DNA from: Terrisporobacter mayombei | GTDB lineage: Bacteria > Bacillota > Clostridia > Peptostreptococcales > Peptostreptococcaceae | Assembly: GCF_020748465.1 (NCBI RefSeq) | Contig: NZ_JAHZMP010000003.1 | Location: 124,001-188,000, forward strand | DNA: 64,000 bases | Direction: 5' to 3' | Notes under the pieces: generated by a model | Told to the model about the DNA's origin: nothing | The model's input: only the letters and a program-made list of their open reading frames with translations | The model's database searches: none | Program-made: the position numbers and the translations under genes | Shown: positions 35,947-44,239 of the stretch, piece by piece | Layout of the letters: each line of letters starts with the position of its first letter | Position numbering within the stretch: position 1 is the first letter of the stretch

Positions 35947-37512
35947 TTATATTGCCCCATCAAGTACTTTGTCCATTTGCTTTCTAAGTGCATATACTTT
36001 TGTTCCTACTATTACTTGAATTGCATTATCATTTAACTTTACTACTGCAATTCCTCCAGCTTGTTTAATTGCTGATTCATTTATTTTAGATACGTCTTTT
36101 AAACCTAAACGAAGTCTAGTTACACAATTGTCTAGAGAAACTATATTATCTCTTCCACCTAATGCAGCTATCATCTGTTGTCCTTTATAAGTTGATAGTC
36201 CGTTGAAATCTGAACCTCCGTTATTTCCTATTTCAATATCTTCATCTTCTCTACCTGGAGTTTTTATATTAAATTTAACAATAGCCCACTTGAAAACAGA
36301 ATAGTATATTACGAAGTATAGAGCTGCTACAGCTACTGCCATTGGCCAGCCTGTCTCTGTTCCTCTTAAAACTCCAAATGTTAAAAACTGTATTAAGTCT
36401 CCAGTGAACCCCATATGTACTCCAAGATATGGTAGTATCATATTTCCAAGACCATTCATTACAGTATGGAATGCAAATAATGCAGGAGATATGAATAAGA
36501 ATAAGAATTCTATCGGTTCACTTATTCCACCAATTATAACTGTTAGTACACCTGAAATTAAAAGGCCTTTTATAGCTTTTCTCTTTTCTGGTTTTGCTGT
36601 ACGATATATTGCTAATGCTGCACCTGCTAATCCATATTGTATCATCAACTTACCTTGTTCCATCTTACCAGCTAAATCTAAAGGTATAATTTGATTGTTC
36701 TCTACATAAGCCATAAACATATTTAATGTTCCAAAATATTCTTGTCCACCTATAACTGCACTTCCTCCTATTGGAGTGAAACGGAATGTAGATGTTACTA
36801 AGTGATTTAAACCAAATGGTATTGTAATTCTCTCAGCTGCTGCGTATGCAAAGTATCCTATCGGTCCTGACGATGAAATCCAAGAACCTACTGTTTGGAA
36901 TCCATGTAGTACTGGTGGCCATACTATGGGAACTATTAATCCAACAGCTCCCATTAGTAATAATGATACTATTGGAACTAATCTAGCCCCACTATAAAAC
37001 CCTAATGACTCTGGCATTTTAAAATTAGTAACTTTATCATGTATTGCATATATTATTAAACCTGTTATGATACCACCTAAAACACTTGTATTATATGATT
37101 GTATCCCCATGATCATTGCTTGACCATTTATGGCCATATCTTCAGCTGGTACTAATAACCCTGCTTGATTTAAATAGAAGTTTGTTCCTAAGTGCATTGC
37201 TATAAAACCTACTAAAGCACTAAATGCTCCTATTTCTTTTTCTTTCTTAAGTAGCCCTAGTGGTATTGCCATTGCAAATAGTGCTCCCAAGTTGCTAAAT
37301 GCAAATAAGCCTAATGATGTCATTAATTGAAGGAATAAGTTAACATATTTATTTCCTAAAAAAGGAATCATTCCAATCATATTAGGATCTGTAAATCCTG
37401 CTCCTATACCTAACATCATACCCGAAATACTAAGTAATGCTATTGGGAACATAAATGTTTTCCCCAGCATTTGGAAGAAATTCCAAAAATTTGTTTTTTT
37501 ACCTTTGCTCAT
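35947..37512 (-). CDS. PTS glucose/maltose-type EIICB carrier (MalX-like)
   Basis: 521 residues. The EIIC domain (1-400, about ten membrane segments) has the glucose-family signature GGISEPIEFLFLF. The EIIB domain (about 440-521) has the phosphocysteine Cys463 in DNCVTRLRLG. It imports and phosphorylates a hexose or disaccharide, and lacks EIIA, which is supplied by the last gene of the operon. A RAT/terminator switch lies directly upstream, so expression depends on the BglG-type protein encoded before it. The sugar cannot be named from sequence alone. Confidence 0.93.
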   Translation of the reverse strand: MSKGKKTNFWNFFQMLGKTFMFPIALLSISGMMLGIGAGFTDPNMIGMIPFLGNKYVNLFLQLMTSLGLFAFSNLGALFAMAIPLGLLKKEKEIGAFSALVGFIAMHLGTNFYLNQAGLLVPAEDMAINGQAMIMGIQSYNTSVLGGIITGLIIYAIHDKVTNFKMPESLGFYSGARLVPIVSLLLMGAVGLIVPIVWPPVLHGFQTVGSWISSSGPIGYFAYAAAERITIPFGLNHLVTSTFRFTPIGGSAVIGGQEYFGTLNMFMAYVENNQIIPLDLAGKMEQGKLMIQYGLAGAALAIYRTAKPEKRKAIKGLLISGVLTVIIGGISEPIEFLFLFISPALFAFHTVMNGLGNMILPYLGVHMGFTGDLIQFLTFGVLRGTETGWPMAVAVAALYFVIYYSVFKWAIVKFNIKTPGREDEDIEIGNNGGSDFNGLSTYKGQQMIAALGGRDNIVSLDNCVTRLRLGLKDVSKINESAIKQAGGIAVVKLNDNAIQVIVGTKVYALRKQMDKVLDGAI

Positions 37513-37582
37513 AATTTTATCTCCTTTTTAATTTTAAAAAATTATTATCAGCGAATCAGTTCGCATATAAACATTCTAGATA

Positions 37583-37669
37583 CAAAAAAACCTAAACCAC
37601 TGAATTAAATATATATATAATATATTTAGTTCAATGATTTAGGTTTTGCCTGCCTAGCAGTTACAATCC
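37583..37669 (-). promoter_or_regulatory. RAT antiterminator/terminator switch before the EIICB gene
   Basis: On the minus strand a LicT/SacT-class RAT element (37669-37642) starts at the last base of the antiterminator stop codon. Its half-sites are GGATTGTAACTGC and GGCAGGCAAAACC. It overlaps the left arm of a terminator hairpin that pairs AAAACCTAAATCA with a partner at about 37583-37596, followed by a T-run. Binding of the antiterminator should block the terminator and allow EIICB expression. Confidence 0.9.
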
Positions 37670-38505
37670 TAAAATTCATTGGTAGTTATTTTATTTATAT
37701 GTATCATCAAATATAATTCCTCAGAACTACTTATATCGTATTCAAATTTTTCTAATACTAGTTTAGATATTTCATCAATGCATTTTTTAGAGTTAATAAA
37801 TCTCTTATTGATTATTTTATACATACTATCCATTCTACTATCTTCATAACTCTCTTTTTTTAAAATTCGTTGTACAAAAAATTTCAAATGAGTCATAAGT
37901 CTCATATAACCCATTGATTCTTGATCTAATTTACATTCATAAATATTTTCAATTATATCAACTACCTCTTTTGAAAATTCTAAAATACTAATTCCCTCAT
38001 TTTCTTTAGTATTTACTAATCCATTAATTATATGAATAGCTATATACCCTGCTTCATCAACTGGAAGTTTTATTCCTATTACATTATAAATATGGTCAAT
38101 TGCCCATAATCCTATTTTAAACTCTTCTTTATATAAATACTTAGTTTCATTCAAAATTAAATTAGGAAGTTTTATTCCCTGTTGTTCTCTCTCAACTGCA
38201 AACTTAATATGGCTTGTCAAAGATATTATTATAGAATCATCAACATAATTTTCCAACATATCGTTTGCTTTTTCTATTATTTCCTCTGATATTCTAAAGT
38301 ACTCAATAGAAGTATCATTTAATATTTGATTATATCTATATCTTTGATTGTCTTGTATTATATAACTCTTTGATATTAAATTTTCATCTATGAAATCCCC
38401 TGGCTTTTTTTTAAAACCAACCCCAGCTCCTGTAATTATAGCTTCTGTATTATTATCTAATATCGTCAAGACCACATTGTTATTAAATATTTTTTTAATA
38501 TACAC
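37669..38505 (-). CDS. BglG/LicT-family transcriptional antiterminator
   Basis: 278 residues. The N-terminal 55 residues are the CAT RNA-binding domain (IKKIFNNNVVLTILDN, GAGVGFKKKPGD). Two PRD domains follow with the expected histidines (LTSHIKFAVERE, AIHIING; THLKFFVQR, MIHINK). PTS-dependent phosphorylation of these histidines controls dimerisation and RNA binding. It starts with GTG behind AGGAGGAG. RAT switches occur both before this gene and after it, so it should control its own mRNA and that of the PTS operon. Confidence 0.95.
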   Translation of the reverse strand: MYIKKIFNNNVVLTILDNNTEAIITGAGVGFKKKPGDFIDENLISKSYIIQDNQRYRYNQILNDTSIEYFRISEEIIEKANDMLENYVDDSIIISLTSHIKFAVEREQQGIKLPNLILNETKYLYKEEFKIGLWAIDHIYNVIGIKLPVDEAGYIAIHIINGLVNTKENEGISILEFSKEVVDIIENIYECKLDQESMGYMRLMTHLKFFVQRILKKESYEDSRMDSMYKIINKRFINSKKCIDEISKLVLEKFEYDISSSEELYLMIHINKITTNEF

Positions 38506-38648
38506 TAGTTACTCCTCCTAAAAAATATTTATATAAATAAAACATAAAAATTATTACTTTTTTATAAATTATAAAAGCTGTTGTGATTATTATTAACTCC
38601 TAATTTTTTAATATTTAACATAATTATTAGCAAATTATTTTAAATATT

Positions 38649-38741
38649 AAAAAACCTAAATCACTAAATACAATTTATATATCAAAAATATATAAACTGT
38701 ATTTAGTGATTTAGGTTTTGCCTGCTTATCAGTTACAATCC
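38649..38741 (-). promoter_or_regulatory. RAT antiterminator/terminator switch before the antiterminator gene
   Basis: A second RAT element of the same class lies at 38741-38714 on the minus strand (GGATTGTAACTGA, then AGCAGGCAAAACC). It overlaps a long terminator: about 30 bp of nearly perfect pairing between about 38718-38690 and 38678-38649, ending in T-rich sequence. Its RAT differs from the downstream copy at only a few loop positions, consistent with one antiterminator protein acting on both. Confidence 0.9.
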
Positions 38742-38875
38742 TAAAAGATTTTACTATTATTTTATTTTCATGAATAATTAAATTATTAATATATATTTAA
38801 TTATTTTAAACAAACATTAACAATTCATAAAGTAAAAAACGTTATCTTGTCGTTTATTAATATTATTATATTTAG

Positions 38876-38904
38876 ATATTATATCATTTCTTTTTTAATG
38901 TCAA
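38876..38904 (-). promoter_or_regulatory. Promoter of the PTS operon
   Basis: On the minus strand TTGACA (38904-38899) and TAATAT (38881-38876) are 17 bases apart; TATAAT two bases earlier is an alternative -10 with 15-base spacing. The RNA leader would be about 130 bases before the RAT. The rest of 38742-39085 is A/T-rich with no gene seen. Confidence 0.65.
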
Positions 38905-39085
38905 TACTTTTTATTTCTACATTCGCTTTATCATGTCGATAATAAAATATATTTTTATTTAATTTAACTTAAATATACACTTTCCCAAAACTCAATAATA
39001 TAATCAATACATACAGCTACAGTAACTTGTTATAAGACACACTTAGATATATATAACCTGCAAATTTGGTTTACTTATATCTACC

Positions 39086-39541
39086 CTAACCTAAGTACTC
39101 TAATATTTCTCCTGCATTTTTGTCAGTTTTAACTTTGTTGTACACTTTTTCTATAATTCCATTTTCGTCTATAATATATGTTGTTCTTACCACACCCATA
39201 CTAACTTTTCCATATAACTTCTTCTCCTGCCATACATCGTAAGCCTTTATTGCTTCAAGTTCAGGATCTGATAGTAATATAAACGGTAGTTCATGCTTTG
39301 TAGCAAAATTACTGTGTGATTTTACACTATCTTTGCTTATTCCTATTACTACTATATCCTTTAATGTGAATTCTTCATAACTATCTCTGAAAGCACATGC
39401 TTGCTTAGTACATCCAGGCGTATTATCTCTTGGGTAAAAATACAATACTACTTTTTTATTTTTAAAATCAGATAAACTTACTTCATTTCCTTCCTTATCT
39501 TGTAATTTAAATTCAGGCGCTTTTACTCCTACTTCTAACAT
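39086..39541 (-). CDS. bcp: Peroxiredoxin of the Bcp/PrxQ type
   Basis: About 151 residues from the ATG at 39541, which has AGGAG nine bases upstream; the longer TTG frame abuts that site too closely. The peroxidatic Cys44 and resolving Cys49 are in the typical TPGCTKQACAFRD motif, five residues apart, as in PrxQ alpha-type enzymes. It reduces hydroperoxides with thioredoxin in the cytosol. It stands alone with a terminator about 450 bases downstream of its start. Confidence 0.95.
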   Translation of the reverse strand: MLEVGVKAPEFKLQDKEGNEVSLSDFKNKKVVLYFYPRDNTPGCTKQACAFRDSYEEFTLKDIVVIGISKDSVKSHSNFATKHELPFILLSDPELEAIKAYDVWQEKKLYGKVSMGVVRTTYIIDENGIIEKVYNKVKTDKNAGEILEYLG

Positions 39542-39608
39542 TTTTTTCAACTCCTACTTATATATATTTATATTACATATTATACCAATATAATTTTATT
39601 TAAAACAT

Positions 39609-39640
39609 AAAAAGATAGTATAATAATATACTATCTTTTT
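39609..39640. terminator. Hairpin terminator upstream of the peroxiredoxin gene
   Basis: A perfect 12-bp stem (39609-39620 with 39629-39640) with T5 on the plus side and T5 on the minus side. On the minus strand it would end transcripts from the Mrp gene. Confidence 0.75.
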
Positions 39641-39645
39641 CTTCC

Positions 39646-39820
39646 CTAGATTCTAATTACTTCACTAGAGGAACCATTTTTATAGCCTCTAGTCTAATAC
39701 CAAATACAGTCATAACCTTTAAAGTCTCCTCTTGCTCTAGAAATAAATGTATCACTATTTATAGTACTTTTAATAATTTTAACAAGCCCATTTTGATATA
39801 ATTTTATATAATTCAGCTTT
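39646..39820 (-). pseudogene. Short decayed reading frame, family not recognised
   Basis: Between the Mrp stop and the terminator one minus-strand frame reads KLNYIKLYQNGLVKIIKSTI, then N-S-D-T-F-I-S-R-A-R-G-D-F-K-G-Y-D-C-I-W-Y. A TAG at 39696-39694 interrupts it, and it continues TRGYKNGSSSEVIRI to a second TAG at 39648-39646. The composition (Gly, Arg, Cys, Trp) is more protein-like than the flanking A/T DNA. No start codon or ribosome site exists. I do not recognise the family; chance cannot be excluded. Confidence 0.35.
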
Positions 39821-39821
39821 T

Positions 39822-40646
39822 TTATAATTTTTTATTTATTTTTTCTACTATATTGCTTAAAATATTTTCTAATTCTTCACTTATTTCTTCTGATCCCTTA
39901 TGAGTAATTTCCACAATTTCTCTAGTCATTGGTAATTCTCCTAAAAGATCCAAATTCATTTCTTCCAAGAATGTTTCTGTTTCTTCTCCATCAAATAACT
40001 TAATCTTTTTATTACAATCTGGACATTCAATATAACTCATATTTTCTACCACACCTAATATATTTATATTTAGTGTATTTGCCATATTTACACCTTTTGC
40101 AACTATCATGGATATCATATCTTGAGGAACAGATACCATAATCATTCCAGTTAAAGGTAAAGATTGCATAACTGTAAGAGCCACATCTCCTGTTCCAGGA
40201 GGCATATCTATTAATAAATAATCTAACTCTTCCCATATTACATCTTTGTAAAACTGTTTTATTGTATTACTTACTAATGGCCCTTTAAATACTACTGGCT
40301 GACTTTCATCATTTACCATAAAGTTTACTGACATGGTCTTTATATTTTCTTTAGTTATTATCGGATAAATATCTTTTCCATTGTTTGAAAATGCTCTTTC
40401 ATGTTGTACTCCCATAAGTCTTGGAATACTTGGTCCTGTTATATCTGCATCTAATATTCCTACTTTGTATCCTTCCTTACTAAGTTTTTTCGCTATTAGT
40501 GATGTTATCGTAGATTTTCCTACTCCACCTTTTCCACTCATAACACCTATTATATTTTTTATTTTATTGTTTGGATTATTTTCTATTGTACAAGTATCTT
40601 GTTTATTACAATTATTTTTTGATGGACATGAATTACAATTTGCCAT
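39822..40646 (-). CDS. Mrp/NBP35-family iron-sulfur carrier ATPase
   Basis: 274 residues. An N-terminal Cys-rich segment (NCNSCPSKNNCNKQ) precedes the deviant Walker A GKGGVGKST at about residue 38, DADITGPS, the DMPPGTGD loop, and a C-terminal CPDC pair (YIECPDCNKK). These proteins bind and transfer Fe4S4 clusters during cofactor assembly in the cytosol. GGAGG lies before the ATG. It diverges from the PduO gene over 198 bases. No Suf or Isc genes are nearby. Confidence 0.95.
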   Translation of the reverse strand: MANCNSCPSKNNCNKQDTCTIENNPNNKIKNIIGVMSGKGGVGKSTITSLIAKKLSKEGYKVGILDADITGPSIPRLMGVQHERAFSNNGKDIYPIITKENIKTMSVNFMVNDESQPVVFKGPLVSNTIKQFYKDVIWEELDYLLIDMPPGTGDVALTVMQSLPLTGMIMVSVPQDMISMIVAKGVNMANTLNINILGVVENMSYIECPDCNKKIKLFDGEETETFLEEMNLDLLGELPMTREIVEITHKGSEEISEELENILSNIVEKINKKL

Positions 40647-40844
40647 TTTATTTTCCTCCGTAGATTATAATTATTAGTTTATTATTTATTAATTTTTATA
40701 TCATCAACAATTTTGATAAATTCGTTTTATAATTAGTATATACCCACAATTTCGTATTCTAATGTGTCATCTTTAATAAATATTTAAATATGTACTAGTT
40801 ATCTATGGGTATATTATTAATAAAAATATATAAGGAGGACAATT

Positions 40845-41366
40845 ATGAAAATATATACTAAGACAGGTGATAAAGGTAAAACCTCTCTATATGACGGAAG
40901 TAGAGTTGATAAAGATGATATGCGAGTTGAATCTTACGGAACTTTAGACGAATTAAATTCTTACATAGGTCTTTGCACAAATTATGCTAAAGATGAAGAT
41001 AAAGAAATTTTAAGAAGCATACAAATAAAATTATTTGCTGTATCTGCTGAATTAGCAACTAAGGAAGAGGGAAAATATAAAACACCTATAACTGATGATG
41101 ATGTAAGGTCATTGGAAAAAATTATAGATTCTTATATTTCAAAAATTGATAAAATGAATGCTTTTATAGTTCCTGGAACTAGCTTAATTTCTGCTAATTT
41201 ACATATAGCTAGAACAATTTGTAGAAAGGCTGAAAGAAGAATTTTTTCTCTTAGTAAAGTTGAAACTGTCAATCCACAGTTATTGAAATATGTAAACAGA
41301 CTTTCCGATTTAATTTACGCTATTGCTAGATATAATGAATCTGAATTAATATATATTAAATATTAA
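40845..41366 (+). CDS. pduO: PduO-type cob(I)alamin adenosyltransferase
   Basis: 173 residues of the PduO/MMAB class. The ATP-binding N-terminus is IYTKTGDKGKTSLYDG, followed by the DELNSYIG helix, and the C-terminal segment RTICRKAERRIFSL holds the conserved arginine and glutamate. It makes adenosylcobalamin, the cofactor of the methylmalonyl-CoA mutase encoded 30 kb away. It sits outside any B12 synthesis cluster, suggesting salvage. AGGAGG precedes the ATG. No cobalamin riboswitch is visible in the 198-base upstream gap. Confidence 0.95.
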   Translation: MKIYTKTGDKGKTSLYDGSRVDKDDMRVESYGTLDELNSYIGLCTNYAKDEDKEILRSIQIKLFAVSAELATKEEGKYKTPITDDDVRSLEKIIDSYISKIDKMNAFIVPGTSLISANLHIARTICRKAERRIFSLSKVETVNPQLLKYVNRLSDLIYAIARYNESELIYIKY

Positions 41367-41412
41367 AAAAAGCCTCTTAATTTTAACTTTATAAAATTAA
41401 GAGGCTTTTTTA
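41365..41412. terminator. Bidirectional terminator between PduO and MerR-type genes
   Basis: A perfect stem of about 20 bp (41365-41385 with 41392-41412) ends in T6 and lies between two converging genes. Confidence 0.9.
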
Positions 41413-41440
41413 ATTTTTTACTTTGTAAAATAATCTTTAG

Positions 41441-42172
41441 TTATTTAGAACAGTAAATTTCAATGGCTTTTGACATTAATTCAGCTGTTCCTTCCCCATT
41501 TTGATCAATATTTTTTTGAAATCTCTCATCATTTATATACATTAAACCTAAGCCTGATAAGATTTCTTTTGTGCAATTATAAAAACTAGACGAAATATGG
41601 TTTTTCCATTTTTCTACTAAATCTTGTACTTCTGCACTTCCTGGATCACAACCTATATGCTCTCCAAAAGCTTTTAAAATTTCACTACTTTCTTTATTAA
41701 TAACTCCCCATTGATTTTCACTGTAGCTATTTGTTTTTTCCTCACATTCTTTGTATGCCTCTGTATTTCCCCAACGCTCTTTTACCTCTTTAGCATATTT
41801 ATTTTTACTTTCTTCTATATCTTTCATATCAAATTCTTTAAAACTCATATTATCCTCTCCTTCTATAGTATTATTTATTAGTCCAATCAAATTATCTATT
41901 CGTTGGCGTTTTTTTACTAGCAATTCTTTTTGCTTGTTTAAAGCTTCCATTTTATCATAACTGGGATTTGTCATTATTTCTTTTATTTCATTTAAAGGAA
42001 AATCTAATTCTCTAAAAAACAATATTTGCTGCAAAGTTTCAAGAGAATCTTTAGAGTACAATCTATATCCTGATTCTGTAATTTCACTAGGCTTTAGCAG
42101 TCCTATTTCATCATAATAATGCAAAGTCCTAACTGTTATACCTGTCAATTTTGCTACTTCACTTATCTTCAT
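41441..42172 (-). CDS. MerR-family regulator with TipAS effector domain
   Basis: 243 residues. The N-terminal winged helix (SEVAKLTGITVRTLHYYDEI) and coiled-coil dimer arm are followed by a helical TipAS domain (about 120-243). TipAS domains bind thiopeptide or other peptide antibiotics and ligands. The gene is preceded by a promoter with the 19-base spacer typical of MerR targets, so it is probably autoregulated. AAAGGAGGTTG precedes the ATG. No resistance gene is in the same operon; targets elsewhere are likely. Confidence 0.93.
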   Translation of the reverse strand: MKISEVAKLTGITVRTLHYYDEIGLLKPSEITESGYRLYSKDSLETLQQILFFRELDFPLNEIKEIMTNPSYDKMEALNKQKELLVKKRQRIDNLIGLINNTIEGEDNMSFKEFDMKDIEESKNKYAKEVKERWGNTEAYKECEEKTNSYSENQWGVINKESSEILKAFGEHIGCDPGSAEVQDLVEKWKNHISSSFYNCTKEILSGLGLMYINDERFQKNIDQNGEGTAELMSKAIEIYCSK

Positions 42173-42211
42173 TCTTCAACCTCCTTTCTTCAATTCCCTA
42201 TTACACTTATA

Positions 42212-42242
42212 ACTATATTCTATAACGTAGCGTCAGAGTCAA
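42212..42242 (-). promoter_or_regulatory. MerR-type promoter with a 19-base spacer
   Basis: On the minus strand TTGACT (42242-42237) and TATAGT (42217-42212) are separated by 19 bases. The spacer contains a CTGACG...CGTTATAG imperfect dyad. Over-long spacers bridged by DNA distortion are the hallmark of MerR-activated promoters. It points at the MerR/TipAS gene itself, whose ATG is 40 bases downstream. Confidence 0.8.
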
Positions 42243-42390
42243 TACAACTTTTAATATTTATTTTAATCATGAAAAACAAGGAAATTAATATTAAAAATTT
42301 AATTTAAATATTAAATAAAGCAAATTAGTTGGATTTTCTATAAATATTGGTTATCATAAAAGTTACAGGATAAATTTGGAGGTAAAACTT

Positions 42391-44166
42391 ATGGAATCAA
42401 AATTTAATGATGATATAGAAAAAAGAAAAGCAAGTATATTAGAACATAACAAAACTACTAATATAATATCTGTATTCAAAATGGCATTGTTTATTTTAAT
42501 ATGCTATAACATATACAAAATATATGTAAATCATTATCCTTTAAAATTAATTTTACTTTTAATTGTGGAAATAGTTATCTTTATTATTGCATCTTTATTT
42601 CATAAAACTATTTATGAGCAAATACATAAAGCTGAAGGAGTTATAAAAATTAATGAGGCTAATATGAAGAGAATTTCTGGTGAATGGTCTGACTTTACAG
42701 ATATTGGTGAAGAATTTATAAATTATGATCACCCTTATGCAACGGACTTGGATATAGTAGGTAAAAATTCTTTATTCCAAATGATTAATAGTACTGGTAC
42801 TTATTATGGAAGAAGAAGATTTGTAAAAGACTTGCTAAGTCCTAATTTTTCAGATAAAGAAATTCAAAATCGTCATGAGGCTATTGCTGAGTTAAGCAAG
42901 AATTATGATTTTTCTGTTGAGACAGAGTATGATTTTTCTCTTATAGGTGTCGATGAGGATTTTGCCAATTTAATTTCACAACTTCAAGATAAAAAAAGAT
43001 TTATTGAAAGTAAATTTTTAAAATTATTATTTAAAGTATCTAGTATCGTAACTTGTCTTGCTTTGCTTTATGCTCTAGTAACTAAAAATACTGATGCTTT
43101 TATTGTTCTTAACTGTTTAATTATATTTCAACTATTACTATGGGTTATTGGTTATTTAAAATCAAATAGTTATGTTGGAACACTTAAAAAGTTAGCACCT
43201 AAAATTAGTCGCTACGACGATGTTATTAATAATATTACAAAAGTAAAATTTGCTTCTGATAAATTAAATGAAATTGAAAAGAATATAGAAAAAGCTAAAG
43301 TTGGAGTTAACAAACTATCAAAAATTGCTTCAAGTATAAATCAGCGTAATAATGGTGTTATGTGCATTATTTTAAACTCACTATTACTTTGGGACTACAA
43401 AAACGCTATAGATTTAGATAATTGGAAGCAAGAATATTCTGATTCAGTAGAAAATTGGTTTCATACTTTAGGAGAACTGGAAAGTTTAATTAGCTTTGCC
43501 AATCTTCCTAGAATTTGTAACAATATGTGTCTTCCTAATTTTACTGAGGAAAACAACATCATTGAAGCTACAAATATGGGTCATCCTTTAATCGCCAATG
43601 ATAAACGTATTTGCAACAATTTTAATCTAGATAATAATATTTACATTATTTCTGGTTCTAATATGTCTGGTAAAACTACTTTTATGAGGACTGTTGGCAT
43701 TAATGCGGTTCTTGCTTGCTCTGGAAGTTATGTATGTGCCAGTAGCATGTTATCATCTAAAATGGATATAATTACATCTATGCGTATAAGAGATGATTTA
43801 AACGAAGGAATTTCAACATTCTATGCTGAGCTAAAAAGAATAAAAAAAATAATTGACCAATCTCATGTTAACTCTAATACACTATTTTTAATAGATGAGA
43901 TTTTTAGAGGTACAAATTCCATAGATAGACTTAAAGGTGCTGAAGGTGTCCTAAGAGAATTGTGTAAATATCATGTTTCAGGGATGATTACAACTCATGA
44001 TTTGGATGTTTGTAATTTAGAAAATGAAAATCCTAATATTATAAACTATAGTTTTAATGAACATTACATAGATAATGAAATTTACTTTGATTACAAACTT
44101 AAAAAGGGAAGATCTCTTACTACAAATGCAGAATTCTTATTGAAAAAAGTTGGTATTCTTTCCTAA
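42391..44166 (+). CDS. Membrane-associated MutS-family ATPase
   Basis: About 591 residues from the ATG at 42391 (GGAGG eight bases upstream); the longer frame from 42376 would use TTG. Two membrane segments at about 30-75 and two more near 210-250 interrupt a MutS core/lever region. The C-terminal domain V has Walker A SGSNMSGKTTF, the TSMRIRDDL segment, Walker B LFLIDEIFRGTN and the H-loop TTHD. It lacks the mismatch-recognition and clamp domains of MutS proper. Membrane-bound MutS-like proteins are frequent in Clostridia; their role is not settled, and replication mismatch repair is unlikely. Confidence 0.88.
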   Translation: MESKFNDDIEKRKASILEHNKTTNIISVFKMALFILICYNIYKIYVNHYPLKLILLLIVEIVIFIIASLFHKTIYEQIHKAEGVIKINEANMKRISGEWSDFTDIGEEFINYDHPYATDLDIVGKNSLFQMINSTGTYYGRRRFVKDLLSPNFSDKEIQNRHEAIAELSKNYDFSVETEYDFSLIGVDEDFANLISQLQDKKRFIESKFLKLLFKVSSIVTCLALLYALVTKNTDAFIVLNCLIIFQLLLWVIGYLKSNSYVGTLKKLAPKISRYDDVINNITKVKFASDKLNEIEKNIEKAKVGVNKLSKIASSINQRNNGVMCIILNSLLLWDYKNAIDLDNWKQEYSDSVENWFHTLGELESLISFANLPRICNNMCLPNFTEENNIIEATNMGHPLIANDKRICNNFNLDNNIYIISGSNMSGKTTFMRTVGINAVLACSGSYVCASSMLSSKMDIITSMRIRDDLNEGISTFYAELKRIKKIIDQSHVNSNTLFLIDEIFRGTNSIDRLKGAEGVLRELCKYHVSGMITTHDLDVCNLENENPNIINYSFNEHYIDNEIYFDYKLKKGRSLTTNAEFLLKKVGILS

Positions 44167-44192
44167 ATTAAATACTTTTATTTTTATATAAA

Positions 44193-44228
44193 TAAGGCAT
44201 GAATTATGCAAATATAATTCATGCCTTA
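44193..44228. terminator. Bidirectional terminator after the MutS-like gene
   Basis: A perfect 14-bp stem (44193-44206 with 44214-44228) followed by a T-rich tail lies between the converging MutS-like and permease genes. Confidence 0.85.
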
Positions 44229-44239
44229 CGTTTTTACTT

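Noticed and set aside
37583-37640. Hairpin taken first as a simple terminator after the antiterminator gene
   Set aside because: The adjoining RAT sequence overlaps its stem, so it is a conditional switch, not a plain terminator.
38742-39085. CcpA cre site near AACGTT at about 38840
   Set aside because: Only the central core matches; the flanking TG and CA positions of a cre box are absent.
40647-40844. Possible cobalamin riboswitch before pduO
   Set aside because: The gap is too short, shared with a divergent gene, and lacks the conserved B12-box.
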